Origin: Oligoflexus sp.
GTDB lineage: Bacteria > Bdellovibrionota_B > Oligoflexia > Oligoflexales > Oligoflexaceae
DNA: 34,946 nt
NCBI RefSeq assembly: GCF_035712445.1
Contig: NZ_DASTAT010000112.1
Coordinates: 1 to 34,946, forward strand
Direction of reading: 5' to 3'
Below the pieces are notes generated by a model. That model saw nothing but the letters and a program-made list of their open reading frames with translations, made no database searches and was not told where the DNA came from. Below, in pieces: positions 15,403-22,721 of the stretch. Numbering within the stretch: the stretch's first letter is position 1; each line of letters starts with the position of its first letter. The position numbers and the translations under genes were made by a program.

Positions 15403-16830
15403 ATGACAGAAAGGGAAAAATCGGCATCGGCGGCAGCTACCAAGAAGCGCGCGACAGCTGCGAAAGTCGAAAAGAGCGAATCCGAAGAAGCTCTGCCCGA
15501 GACTCAACCTGTGACCATCACTCCAGCCAACGCCTCATCCAATGGTACGTCCACTCCTGGAACGACCCATGGACAGGTGGACATCAACCTGAAGGAGCTG
15601 AAAGAGCGCAGGATTTCCGATCTGAACAAACTCGCACGTGAACTGGGCGTCGAAGGCTCGAGCAGCATGCGCAAGCAGGATCTGATCTTCGCTTTGCTGC
15701 AGGCTCAGTCGGAACGCGGCGGTGTGATTTACGGTGAGGGCGTCCTGGAAACTCTGCCTGACGGCTTTGGCTTCCTCCGCGCACCGGATTACAACTACCT
15801 GCCAGGTCCTGATGATATTTATGTATCGCCTTCGCAGATTCGTCGTTTCAACCTGAGAACCGGTGATACGGTTTCGGGTCAGATTCGTCCGCCGAAAGAC
15901 AGCGAGCGCTACTTTGCTCTCTTGAAAGTGGAAGCGGTGAACGGCGCGGCTCCGGATCCAGGTTTCGATAAGATCCTGTTCGACAACCTGACCCCGCTTT
16001 ATCCCATGCAGAAATTCAAGATGGAAGTGGGCGGCTCGAACTATTCGACCCGTATCATCGACATCATGTGTCCGATCGGTAAAGGCCAGCGTGCTCTGAT
16101 CGTGGCCCCTCCGCGGACCGGTAAAACCGTTCTTCTGCAGAATATTGCTCACTCGATCGAGAAGAACCATCCGGAAGCCATCCTGATCGTCCTCCTCATC
16201 GACGAACGCCCCGAAGAAGTGACGGACATGGAACGCTCGGTGAAGGGTGAGGTTATTTCCTCGACCTTTGATGAGCCTGCCCAGCGCCACGTCCAAGTGG
16301 CTGAGATGGTGATCGAGAAGGCGAAACGTCTGGTTGAACACAAACATGACGTAGTTATCCTGCTCGATTCGATTACCCGTCTGGCCCGAGCCTATAACTC
16401 TGTTGTACCTCCCTCTGGAAAGATTCTTTCAGGTGGTGTAGATTCCAACGCGCTGCACAAACCAAAAAGATTTTTTGGCGCAGCCAGGAATATTGAGGAC
16501 GGCGGTTCCTTGACCATTATCGCGACGGCCCTTGTGGATACCGGCTCGCGTATGGACGAGGTGATCTTCGAAGAATTCAAAGGTACGGGTAACATGGAAC
16601 TCGTTTTGGACCGCAAACTGGCGGAAAAACGCGTGTTCCCTGCGATGGACATCAACAAGTCCGGGACTCGTAAGGAAGAGCTGCTCTTGCCTAAAGACGT
16701 GCTCAACCGCATGTGGATTCTGCGGAAACTGCTGCAGCCTCTGAACACGGTGGATGCTATGGAATTCCTTCTGAATAAGATGGAGAAGACCAACACCAAC
16801 CAGGACTTCCTGGAATCCATGAACGGTTAA
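15403..16830 (+). CDS. rho: Transcription termination factor Rho
   Basis: Hexameric RNA-dependent ATPase that ends transcription. Residues about 1-65 are a polar Ala/Thr/Glu/Lys-rich extension absent from the minimal Rho of E. coli. Next comes the Rho N-terminal helical domain (LKERRISDLNKLARELGVEG), then the cold-shock-like RNA-binding domain (GEGVLETLPDGFGFLR, DDIYVSPSQIRRFNLRTGD). The ATPase core has a Walker A motif APPRTGKT (Lys241), DERPEEVTDM and SGGVDSNAL, and ends with KTNTNQDFLESMNG. At 475 residues it is longer than the 419 of E. coli because of the N-terminal extension. AAGAGAG at 15388-15394 serves the ATG. It is followed by a composite hairpin and rpmE. Confidence 0.98.
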   Translation: MTEREKSASAAATKKRATAAKVEKSESEEALPETQPVTITPANASSNGTSTPGTTHGQVDINLKELKERRISDLNKLARELGVEGSSSMRKQDLIFALLQAQSERGGVIYGEGVLETLPDGFGFLRAPDYNYLPGPDDIYVSPSQIRRFNLRTGDTVSGQIRPPKDSERYFALLKVEAVNGAAPDPGFDKILFDNLTPLYPMQKFKMEVGGSNYSTRIIDIMCPIGKGQRALIVAPPRTGKTVLLQNIAHSIEKNHPEAILIVLLIDERPEEVTDMERSVKGEVISSTFDEPAQRHVQVAEMVIEKAKRLVEHKHDVVILLDSITRLARAYNSVVPPSGKILSGGVDSNALHKPKRFFGAARNIEDGGSLTIIATALVDTGSRMDEVIFEEFKGTGNMELVLDRKLAEKRVFPAMDINKSGTRKEELLLPKDVLNRMWILRKLLQPLNTVDAMEFLLNKMEKTNTNQDFLESMNG

Positions 16831-16838
16831 TCAAAAGC

Positions 16839-16882
16839 ACCAGCCCATGGGATGCTCGATTGGCGAAGCATCTAGGGCTGGT
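16839..16882 (+). promoter_or_regulatory. Composite hairpin between rho and rpmE
   Basis: ACCAGCCC (16839-16846) pairs perfectly with GGGCTGGT (16875-16882), and nested inside GATGCT (16851-16856) pairs with AGCATC (16867-16872). The two stems are separated by a small asymmetric internal loop. It starts eight bases after the rho stop and ends 23 bases before the rpmE ATG. Only three U follow, so it is a poor intrinsic terminator; processing, partial termination or control of rpmE translation are alternatives. Confidence 0.6.
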
Positions 16883-16905
16883 TTGATGCGCGGAAGGAAT
16901 TGAGT

Positions 16906-17106
16906 ATGAAAAAGGAAATTCACCCGAACTATCAGGTTTCCAATGTTATCTGCGCCTGCGGTAACAAATTCGAAACCCGCTCGGTGAAAAAAGAAATCCA
17001 CGTCGAGATCTGCAGCAGCTGCCACCCCTTCTTCACCGGCAAGCAGAAGCTGATGGATACCGCCGGTCGTATCGAGAAGTTCAAGAAGAAATACGCTCGC
17101 AGCTAA
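16906..17106 (+). CDS. rpmE: 50S ribosomal protein L31, zinc-binding form
   Basis: Small ribosomal protein bridging the 50S and 30S subunits. The 66-residue product begins MKKEIHPNYQ and has four cysteines in the C+ arrangement, Cys16-x-Cys18 and Cys36-x2-Cys39 (ICACGNKF, EICSSCHPFFTGKQ), which bind zinc. The zinc-free paralogue lacks these residues. AAGGAAT at 16894-16899 gives the ATG at 16906; an upstream in-frame TTG at 16900 overlaps that site. It lies between rho and prfA, a common order. Confidence 0.97.
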   Translation: MKKEIHPNYQVSNVICACGNKFETRSVKKEIHVEICSSCHPFFTGKQKLMDTAGRIEKFKKKYARS

Positions 17107-17127
17107 TCTCTGCGCCGCGTTTTGGCA

Positions 17128-17183
17128 GCCCAAAGTCTCTCCAAGGCCCTATCTGGTCGGAGAGGGTTTGGGCTTCGCTTTTT
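17128..17183 (+). terminator. Rho-independent terminator between rpmE and prfA
   Basis: GCCCAAA (17128-17134) pairs with TTTGGGC (17167-17173), and CTCTCC (17137-17142) with GGAGAG (17159-17164), separated by a two-by-two internal loop. Five T follow at 17179-17183. It begins 21 bases after rpmE stops. Because only about 30 bases remain before prfA, some read-through or a nested start must serve prfA. Confidence 0.65.
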
Positions 17184-17215
17184 GAACCGACGGCAAGCAG
17201 GAGGCTCAGTCCCCA

Positions 17216-18301
17216 ATGTACGATAAACTTGAATCCATTGAATTCCGCTTTGTGGAAATCGACAGCCTGATGTCCCGCGATGGACTGAGTGGGGCTGAGA
17301 TCACCAAACTTTCCCGCGAAAGGGCCGGTTACGCGGAAATCATCGCCGCCTACCGCGAATATAAAAAGCTCAAGAGCGATCGTGATGCCGCGAAGCTGAT
17401 GCTCAATGAAGAGCCGGATGCCGAACTGCGCGCCATGGCCAAGGAAGAACTCGAAACCCTGGAACTGCGTTTGGTGGAAGTGGAAAAAGAGCTTCAGATC
17501 CTGACGCTGCCGAAGGACCCCAACGACGATCGCAACGTGATCGTGGAAGTCCGGGCCGGAACGGGTGGCGAGGAGGCCTCGCTGTTCGCCGCTGATCTTC
17601 TGCGAATGTATACGCGTTTTGCCGATAAATGCGGCTGGAAGACCGAACTCATGTCGGTGACCGAATCGGCCACCGGGGGTTATAAGGAAGCCATCATCCT
17701 GATCAAGGGTGACAAGGTTTACCGCCGCCTGAAATTTGAATCCGGCGTGCACCGCGTGCAAAGGGTCCCGGCGACCGAAGCCCAGGGCCGTATTCATACC
17801 AGTGCCTGCACCGTGGCGATCCTGCCTGAAGCGGATGAAGTGGATGATGTGCCGATCGACTCGAAGGATCTGGAAATCACTCTTTGCCGTTCCTCAGGTG
17901 CGGGCGGTCAGCACGTGAACACCACCGACTCGGCCGTGCGCATTCTGCATAAGCCCTCGGGCCTTGTCGTGGAATGCCAGGACGAGCGTTCCCAGATCAA
18001 AAACCGTGAAAAAGCCATGAAGGTTCTTCGCTCCCGCCTTCTGGAAAAAGCCCAGAAGGAGCAGGCCGACGCCATCAGCGCCGACCGGAAAAGCCAGGTC
18101 GGTTCCGGCGACCGCAGTGAACGGATTCGAACCTATAACTTCCCGCAAAGTCGCGTGACCGACCATCGCATCAACCTGACTCTTTATAAATTGAGTGAGG
18201 TGATGGAAGGAGACCTTGCGGAGATCGTCGATGCTCTGGCAGCCTATCATCAGACCGAACTTCTTAAAAATGAACTCGATAAGGTGCAAGGCGTATCATG
18301 A
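17216..18301 (+). CDS. prfA: Peptide chain release factor 1
   Basis: Recognises UAA and UAG stop codons and triggers peptide release. The 361-residue protein has the stop-codon motif Pro185-Ala186-Thr187 (VPATEAQGRIHTSACTV), which marks RF1 rather than RF2. It also has the catalytic GGQ at residues 230-232 (GAGGQHVNTTDSAVR) and the helical N-terminal domain. Length is standard. AGGAGG at 17199-17204 lies 11 bases before the ATG. Its end overlaps prmC by four bases (ATGA), pairing the factor with the enzyme that methylates its GGQ glutamine. Confidence 0.98.
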   Translation: MYDKLESIEFRFVEIDSLMSRDGLSGAEITKLSRERAGYAEIIAAYREYKKLKSDRDAAKLMLNEEPDAELRAMAKEELETLELRLVEVEKELQILTLPKDPNDDRNVIVEVRAGTGGEEASLFAADLLRMYTRFADKCGWKTELMSVTESATGGYKEAIILIKGDKVYRRLKFESGVHRVQRVPATEAQGRIHTSACTVAILPEADEVDDVPIDSKDLEITLCRSSGAGGQHVNTTDSAVRILHKPSGLVVECQDERSQIKNREKAMKVLRSRLLEKAQKEQADAISADRKSQVGSGDRSERIRTYNFPQSRVTDHRINLTLYKLSEVMEGDLAEIVDALAAYHQTELLKNELDKVQGVS

Positions 18302-19170
18302 GCCAACAGATCTGGACCATCAAGGATGTGATCGACTGGTCGATTCCCTTTCTCAAGGAAAAGGGTTCACCGAGCGCCCGGCTGGATGCCGAACTTTTGC
18401 TCAGTGATGTCCTGGCCTGTCGCCGACTTGATCTTTATCTGGATCATCATAAGCCTTTGAATAACGAGGAACGCAGCGCCTTTCGCGATCGCATCCGGCG
18501 GCGTTCCCTGGGTGAGCCGGTGGCCTATATCCTGGGCAGGAAGGAATTTTATGGCCATGAATTTTCCGTCGGCCCGGCGACCCTGATTCCGCGCCCGGAA
18601 ACCGAGCACCTGGTTGAAATCCTTCTGAAAAGTTTCCCGGACGACAGCCAGCTCACAGGCCTTGATGTGGGAACCGGGACCGGCTGCATTGCGATCAGTC
18701 TGAAAAAAGCGCGGCCGCAGTGGAACCTGGAAGCCTGGGACGTCAGTCACGAGGCTTTGAGCGTCGCGGCAAAGAACGCCGAAAAACTTTCTGCGCCGGT
18801 GACCTTGGAGCAGCGTGATGCTCTGAAGGATGCAAGCTGGTCGGCCTGCCTTCACGGCTTTGATTTCATAGCCTCCAATCCCCCGTATATCGCGGCGTCT
18901 GAACGTTCCGAGCTGCCGGTGTCCGTGGTTCGCTTTGAGCCGAGCCTGGCACTTTTTGCCGAGGAAAGCGGACTGATTTTTTATCGGACCTTCGCGCGGA
19001 AGGCTGCCCAGAGTCTTCGCAAAGGCGGCAAAATTTTCCTTGAAATCGGCTCCGGACAGGCTTCTGATGTATGCTTGTTATTAGAGGAATCAGGCTGGCA
19101 GGACATTGCCGTTCATCAGGATCTGGCAGGACTGGATCGCGTGATTACTGGAACAGCTCCTCTCACATAA
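18298..19170 (+). CDS. prmC: Release factor glutamine methyltransferase PrmC
   Basis: Uses S-adenosylmethionine to methylate the GGQ glutamine of release factors. The N-terminal helical domain (residues about 1-75) is followed by GEPVAYILGRKEFYG and PRPETEHLVE. The SAM-binding site is DVGTGTGCIAISL (about 121-133), and the catalytic Asn194-Pro-Pro-Tyr197 is in SNPPYIAASE, which is followed by the RFEPSLALFA region. Length, 290 residues, is normal. The ATG overlaps the prfA stop, so translation is probably coupled. Confidence 0.97.
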   Translation: MSQQIWTIKDVIDWSIPFLKEKGSPSARLDAELLLSDVLACRRLDLYLDHHKPLNNEERSAFRDRIRRRSLGEPVAYILGRKEFYGHEFSVGPATLIPRPETEHLVEILLKSFPDDSQLTGLDVGTGTGCIAISLKKARPQWNLEAWDVSHEALSVAAKNAEKLSAPVTLEQRDALKDASWSACLHGFDFIASNPPYIAASERSELPVSVVRFEPSLALFAEESGLIFYRTFARKAAQSLRKGGKIFLEIGSGQASDVCLLLEESGWQDIAVHQDLAGLDRVITGTAPLT

Positions 19171-19199
19171 GCTCCCGTTTAGGAAGGCTGTAAAGAGCG

Positions 19200-20291
19200 A
19201 TGGTCGATCAGCAGCAGTACTCCTGGCCCCTGTTTCGACGTTTTCTGTTCCTGTGCCTCGGTGCCGGCACAGTCCTTATGCTTTTGGCCTATCTTTACCG
19301 CTCCATCATGATCGGACTCGTGACGAGCGCGATCATCTCCTACATCGCGGCTCCCGGTATCAATTATCTTTGCGAGATCCTCCCCGTCACGCGCAAGACG
19401 CTGGTCGGGATTTTGATTTTCCTTGTGGTGACGATCTGTACGCTCGGTGCGGTGCTCGGCATTCCTTACATCTATCAGGAGCTGCTGAATATCGTGCAGA
19501 TGGTGCCGGATGCGATGGCCTATGCCGAACGCCTGGCCAAACCTTTGATCGACTGGGCCCGGCATTCGAAGATCGTCCCGGATGAAACCATCGAGGCCGG
19601 CTTTCGCAAGATGAACCTTCTGCAGCACGTGATGGGCGCGTCGGATACCATGCAGGGCGTCTTCTCCCGCACGCCCAAGGTTTTGGAATGGGCCTTCAAC
19701 CTGGCTATGATTCCGCTCTTCACCTATATGATGCTGGCCGACAAGGATGATATCAGGAGCCTTGTGAAAAACTGGACGCCGAAGGATCTGCATCCTCTGA
19801 TGCGGGTGTTCGTGGCCCGGATTGATACCGTGCTGCGCGCGGTGGTGAAGGGTCAGTTCCTGGTCGCGTTTGTTCTGAGCATCTTTTATATGGCTGGCTT
19901 CAGTCTGATCGATCTGCCCTCGGGCATCGCCATCGGTGCGATCGCCGGAATCTGCCGCGTGGTTCCCTACTTCGATGTCTTCGTCGGCCTGATTCTGAGT
20001 TCCATTGTGATCATGACGCAGGGCAGCGGCATTGCGGTTTTCATCGGCGTTCTGATCGTCATTGCCGTGGTGCAATCACTCGACGGCATGATCATCACCC
20101 CGCGCATCATCGGTGATCGCGCGGGACTGCATCCGATTATCGTTATCGCTTCGGTTTTCTCTTTTGGTCACTGGTTCGGCCTTTTGGGTGTCCTCCTCGC
20201 GGTCCCGATTGTGGCGGCCTCTGTGGTGGCTTTGCAGATTTGTCTGCCTTACTTACAAAACTCACCATTTTATCGCCTGCCGCCCTCTTAG
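19200..20291 (+). CDS. AI-2E family (PerM/UPF0118) membrane transporter
   Basis: Polytopic inner-membrane protein of the AI-2E/PerM family. Some members export autoinducer-2 and others are sodium/proton exchangers, so the substrate is unknown. The 363-residue sequence has two N-terminal membrane spans (about 13-50), another at 65-90, a soluble middle part (about 95-160), then further hydrophobic segments. The family C-terminal motifs are IPLFTYMMLADKDDIRSLV, VVKGQFLVAFVLSIFYMAGF, VPYFDVFVGLIL, QSLDGMIITPRIIGD and FGLLGVLLAVPIVAA. It follows prmC by 29 bases with AGGAAGG and AAGAG upstream of the ATG. Its last 149 bases overlap the convergent methyltransferase gene. Confidence 0.92.
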   Translation: MVDQQQYSWPLFRRFLFLCLGAGTVLMLLAYLYRSIMIGLVTSAIISYIAAPGINYLCEILPVTRKTLVGILIFLVVTICTLGAVLGIPYIYQELLNIVQMVPDAMAYAERLAKPLIDWARHSKIVPDETIEAGFRKMNLLQHVMGASDTMQGVFSRTPKVLEWAFNLAMIPLFTYMMLADKDDIRSLVKNWTPKDLHPLMRVFVARIDTVLRAVVKGQFLVAFVLSIFYMAGFSLIDLPSGIAIGAIAGICRVVPYFDVFVGLILSSIVIMTQGSGIAVFIGVLIVIAVVQSLDGMIITPRIIGDRAGLHPIIVIASVFSFGHWFGLLGVLLAVPIVAASVVALQICLPYLQNSPFYRLPPS

Positions 20292-20985
20292 CCGCGGAAC
20301 TCGGCGCGATCACCAACACAAAATTCGTCTTGTCCTTTTCGATGCTGGCCAGGTTTTCCAGCTTGTCAAGATGCACGGCCTCTTCGGGGCCGCTGATATC
20401 AAAGACGAGCAGCGAGCGCCGATCGTTTCCTAATACTTTCATACAGCTGGCTATCAGCGCCGGACGGCGGTAAGGTGTATCCAGGATGACCAAAGGGAAT
20501 TCCACCTGACTGTAATGCGAAAGCCAGGCATCGCGTTCCTCGGGCTCACGTGGCGGGAAGCCTAGATAGAGAAAGGGTCCATTGAGAAATGGACAGATCG
20601 AAAGGGCGGCTGTCACAGAACTGGGACCGGGTATGGGTGAGACATGGGCGCCGGCCGCGTAGGCGACTTCGAGCAGCTTATTGCCCGGATCAGCCAAAGT
20701 GGGAGTGCCTTGGTCGCTCATGAACACCACGGTCTGACCGGATTTCAGAGCTTTTTTGACGGCATCAATGGTGTCGAGTTCGAGATGCTCTGTCAAACGA
20801 AGGTAGTCACGATGGATGGAAGCGGCCTTGAGTGTTTGTCGGGCAACCTTGTCCTCTTCGAAGACGATGAGGTCGGCTGTCCGCAAAGCTTCCAAACTGC
20901 GCAGGGGAATATCGTTTGGGTTTCCAAGAGCATTGGCTGCCATTATGAGCTTGCCGCTCGGGCTTTCGGTATGTGATGGGATCAA
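20143..20985 (-). CDS. rsmI: RsmI-like 16S rRNA (cytidine-2'-O-) methyltransferase with basic tail
   Basis: Tetrapyrrole-methylase-fold SAM enzyme; RsmI methylates the 2-prime oxygen of C1402 in 16S rRNA. Motifs fit RsmI with some divergence: MAANALGNPNDIPLRSLEAL (usually ATPIGNxxDIT), ADLIVFEED, MSDQGTPTLADPG, PIPGPSSVTAALS and FLYLGFPPREPEERDAWL. Translation likely starts at TTG 20985, because the first strand GKLIMAA needs residues before the next Met and AAAGGA sits about eight bases upstream. The conserved domain ends near residue 232. The last 48 residues are Pro/Gly-rich with 15 Lys or Arg and 3 Asp, and they are encoded wholly opposite the permease gene. The divergence leaves a related methylase possible. 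Confidence 0.78.
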   Translation of the reverse strand: MIPSHTESPSGKLIMAANALGNPNDIPLRSLEALRTADLIVFEEDKVARQTLKAASIHRDYLRLTEHLELDTIDAVKKALKSGQTVVFMSDQGTPTLADPGNKLLEVAYAAGAHVSPIPGPSSVTAALSICPFLNGPFLYLGFPPREPEERDAWLSHYSQVEFPLVILDTPYRRPALIASCMKVLGNDRRSLLVFDISGPEEAVHLDKLENLASIEKDKTNFVLVIAPSSAAKRAAGDKMVSFVSKADKSAKPPQRPPQSGPRGGHPKGRTSDQKRKPKR

Positions 20986-21078
20986 AGGGGCGTCCTTTCC
21001 GGTTCAACCTGAAGTCCAGCCTTGGGAAAATCCTGGGTTTATGATAATGGAACTGTTTCCGCGTGTGTCGAGTAACAT

Positions 21079-21109
21079 ATTCTCGTGGAGTTGAAAAGCT
21101 CACGGGAAT
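21079..21109 (+). promoter_or_regulatory. Stem-loop in the uppS leader
   Basis: ATTCTCGTG (21079-21087) pairs with CACGGGAAT (21101-21109) with one G-U pair. Beyond a bulged G, AG/CT extends the stem, closing an eight-base loop. It lies 28 bases before the uppS ATG in the divergent gap with rsmI. No U-run follows on either strand. Role unknown; it may shape initiation or stability of the uppS operon mRNA. Confidence 0.5.
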
Positions 21110-21136
21110 TAGCCAGAGATAGGGCTATATCGATCG

Positions 21137-21874
21137 ATGAGTCGGCTGAGTCAAGCAAAAGTCCCTGAACATGTGGCCATCATCATGGATGGCAATGGCC
21201 GTTGGGCTCAAGGGCAGGGTCAGGCCCGGGTTTATGGTCATCAAAGTGGCGCGCAGCGGGTGCGTGATGTGGTCGAAGCTGCTGGCAATGCCGGCGTGAA
21301 AGTTTTGACCCTTTATGCGTTTAGCGAGGAAAACTGGCGAAGACCGGCTGAAGAAGTCAATGCGCTGTTCTCTCTGCTCGTTTCCTATCTCAAACAGGAA
21401 ATCGACCAGCTGCATGAAAATAAAGTGCGCCTGCGCAGTATCGGGTTCACCGATAAACTTCCTCCTGACTGCCAGGAATGGCTGAAGCTCGTCGAGGCGC
21501 GCACGCAGAATAACGATGGTCTGCAGCTCGTTCTTGCGCTCAGCTACAGCGGGCGCTCCGACCTTGTCCGGGCTATGCAGCGCATGGCCGCAGCGGTCAA
21601 GGAAGGTTTGATCGCGCCCGAGGACATTCAGGAAGAGACGGTCAGCAATTATCTGAGCACCCAGGGTTTGCCCGATCCCGATCTTTTGATCCGGACCAGC
21701 GGCGAGCAGCGTCTGTCCAATTTCCTGCTCTGGGAAATGGCCTACACGGAATTCTATTTCACCCGGGTCCATTGGCCGGAATTCAGCCCTGAACACCTGA
21801 AAGAAGCGCTGCGCGAGTATGCGGATCGGGATCGCCGATTCGGTGCGGTGCGAATGGATAAACCCGTATGCTGA
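21137..21874 (+). CDS. uppS: Undecaprenyl diphosphate synthase UppS
   Basis: Cis-prenyltransferase making the C55 lipid carrier for peptidoglycan and other envelope polymers. The catalytic Asp18 is in HVAIIMDGNGRWA. Other family motifs are YGHQSGAQRVRDVVEAA, VLTLYAFSEENWRRP, QLVLALSYSGRSDLVRA, and the C-terminal DPDLLIRTSGEQRLSNFLLW followed by EMAYTEFYF. Length, 245 residues, is typical. The Shine-Dalgarno is poor (AGAGATAGGG about 18 bases upstream). It heads the lipid/envelope operon and overlaps cdsA by seven bases. Confidence 0.98.
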   Translation: MSRLSQAKVPEHVAIIMDGNGRWAQGQGQARVYGHQSGAQRVRDVVEAAGNAGVKVLTLYAFSEENWRRPAEEVNALFSLLVSYLKQEIDQLHENKVRLRSIGFTDKLPPDCQEWLKLVEARTQNNDGLQLVLALSYSGRSDLVRAMQRMAAAVKEGLIAPEDIQEETVSNYLSTQGLPDPDLLIRTSGEQRLSNFLLWEMAYTEFYFTRVHWPEFSPEHLKEALREYADRDRRFGAVRMDKPVC

Positions 21875-22704
21875 AGACTCGCGTGATCACGGCTATCATC
21901 GCCTTGATCGTCATGCTTTCCGTATTCCTGCTGGGCAATCCCCACTTCATGCGACTCTTCTTCACGCTGCTCGTGGGTATCGGCACCTTTGAAATCTCGA
22001 CCATGATCTTTCCGCGCATCTACTCGATGTTCAGCGCGAGCCACGAAGCGACGCCGCCTCCTTTCCTGCGGCCGCTTGTGATCGGCATGTCCTGCGTTCT
22101 CTTCGCAGGCAGCGCCTATACGCAGGGCTATGGCGTAAGCGTGATGATGCTGGGCCTGCTCGGCAGTCTTCTCTTTGGAATTTTCATCGCGCCCGAGATT
22201 GATCTTTCCTTCGGTGCTGGCGCCGGCATCCTCGTATGCCTTGTCTATGGGGCCTTCCCTTGGCTGGCCATCTGGGAGCTTTATAAACTGGCACCGGACT
22301 CACGTTACATTTTCCTGCTCTGCACGATCGTCTGGTGCGGGGACACGGGTGCTTATTTCGCGGGTCGATCCCTGGGCAAACATAAATTGGCACCGCGCAT
22401 GTCACCGAACAAGACCTGGGAAGGATCGGTCGGCGGCATTATCGCAAGTGTTGCGGGAGCCTCTGTTTTTAAAGGCTTTTATGGCGAACAGATGGTCGAT
22501 TGGCCGATCATCATCATTTGCGCTGTTTTGGGTGGAGCCCTTGGGCAGCTTGGTGACCTTGCTGAATCAACCTTTAAACGCTTTTCTGGAGTCAAAGACT
22601 CAGGCAAAATCTTTCCTGGGCATGGCGGCTTCCTTGATCGAGTTGACGGATTGCTCTTTGCGGCCCCTGCCATCTGGTTTATACTGTATCAATTTGGCAT
22701 TTAA
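21868..22704 (+). CDS. cdsA: Phosphatidate cytidylyltransferase CdsA
   Basis: Inner-membrane enzyme converting phosphatidic acid and CTP to CDP-diacylglycerol, precursor of all major phospholipids. The 278-residue protein is strongly hydrophobic with about seven or eight membrane spans. The family signature is near the C-terminus (STFKRFSGVKDSGKIFPGHG, then GFLDRVDGLLF). WCGDTGAYFAGRSLGKHKLA and MSPNKTWEGSVGG are the other conserved catalytic segments. Translation is probably coupled to uppS through the seven-base overlap. The later pssA in this operon uses its product. Confidence 0.97.
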   Translation: MLKTRVITAIIALIVMLSVFLLGNPHFMRLFFTLLVGIGTFEISTMIFPRIYSMFSASHEATPPPFLRPLVIGMSCVLFAGSAYTQGYGVSVMMLGLLGSLLFGIFIAPEIDLSFGAGAGILVCLVYGAFPWLAIWELYKLAPDSRYIFLLCTIVWCGDTGAYFAGRSLGKHKLAPRMSPNKTWEGSVGGIIASVAGASVFKGFYGEQMVDWPIIIICAVLGGALGQLGDLAESTFKRFSGVKDSGKIFPGHGGFLDRVDGLLFAAPAIWFILYQFGI

Positions 22705-22721
22705 AGCCTGGAGCAGGATCT

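Noticed and set aside
21022..21048. Possible uppS promoter (TTGGGA, 15 bases, GATAAT)
   Set aside because: Spacer is short and the -35 poor; a promoter must exist in this divergent gap but I cannot place it.
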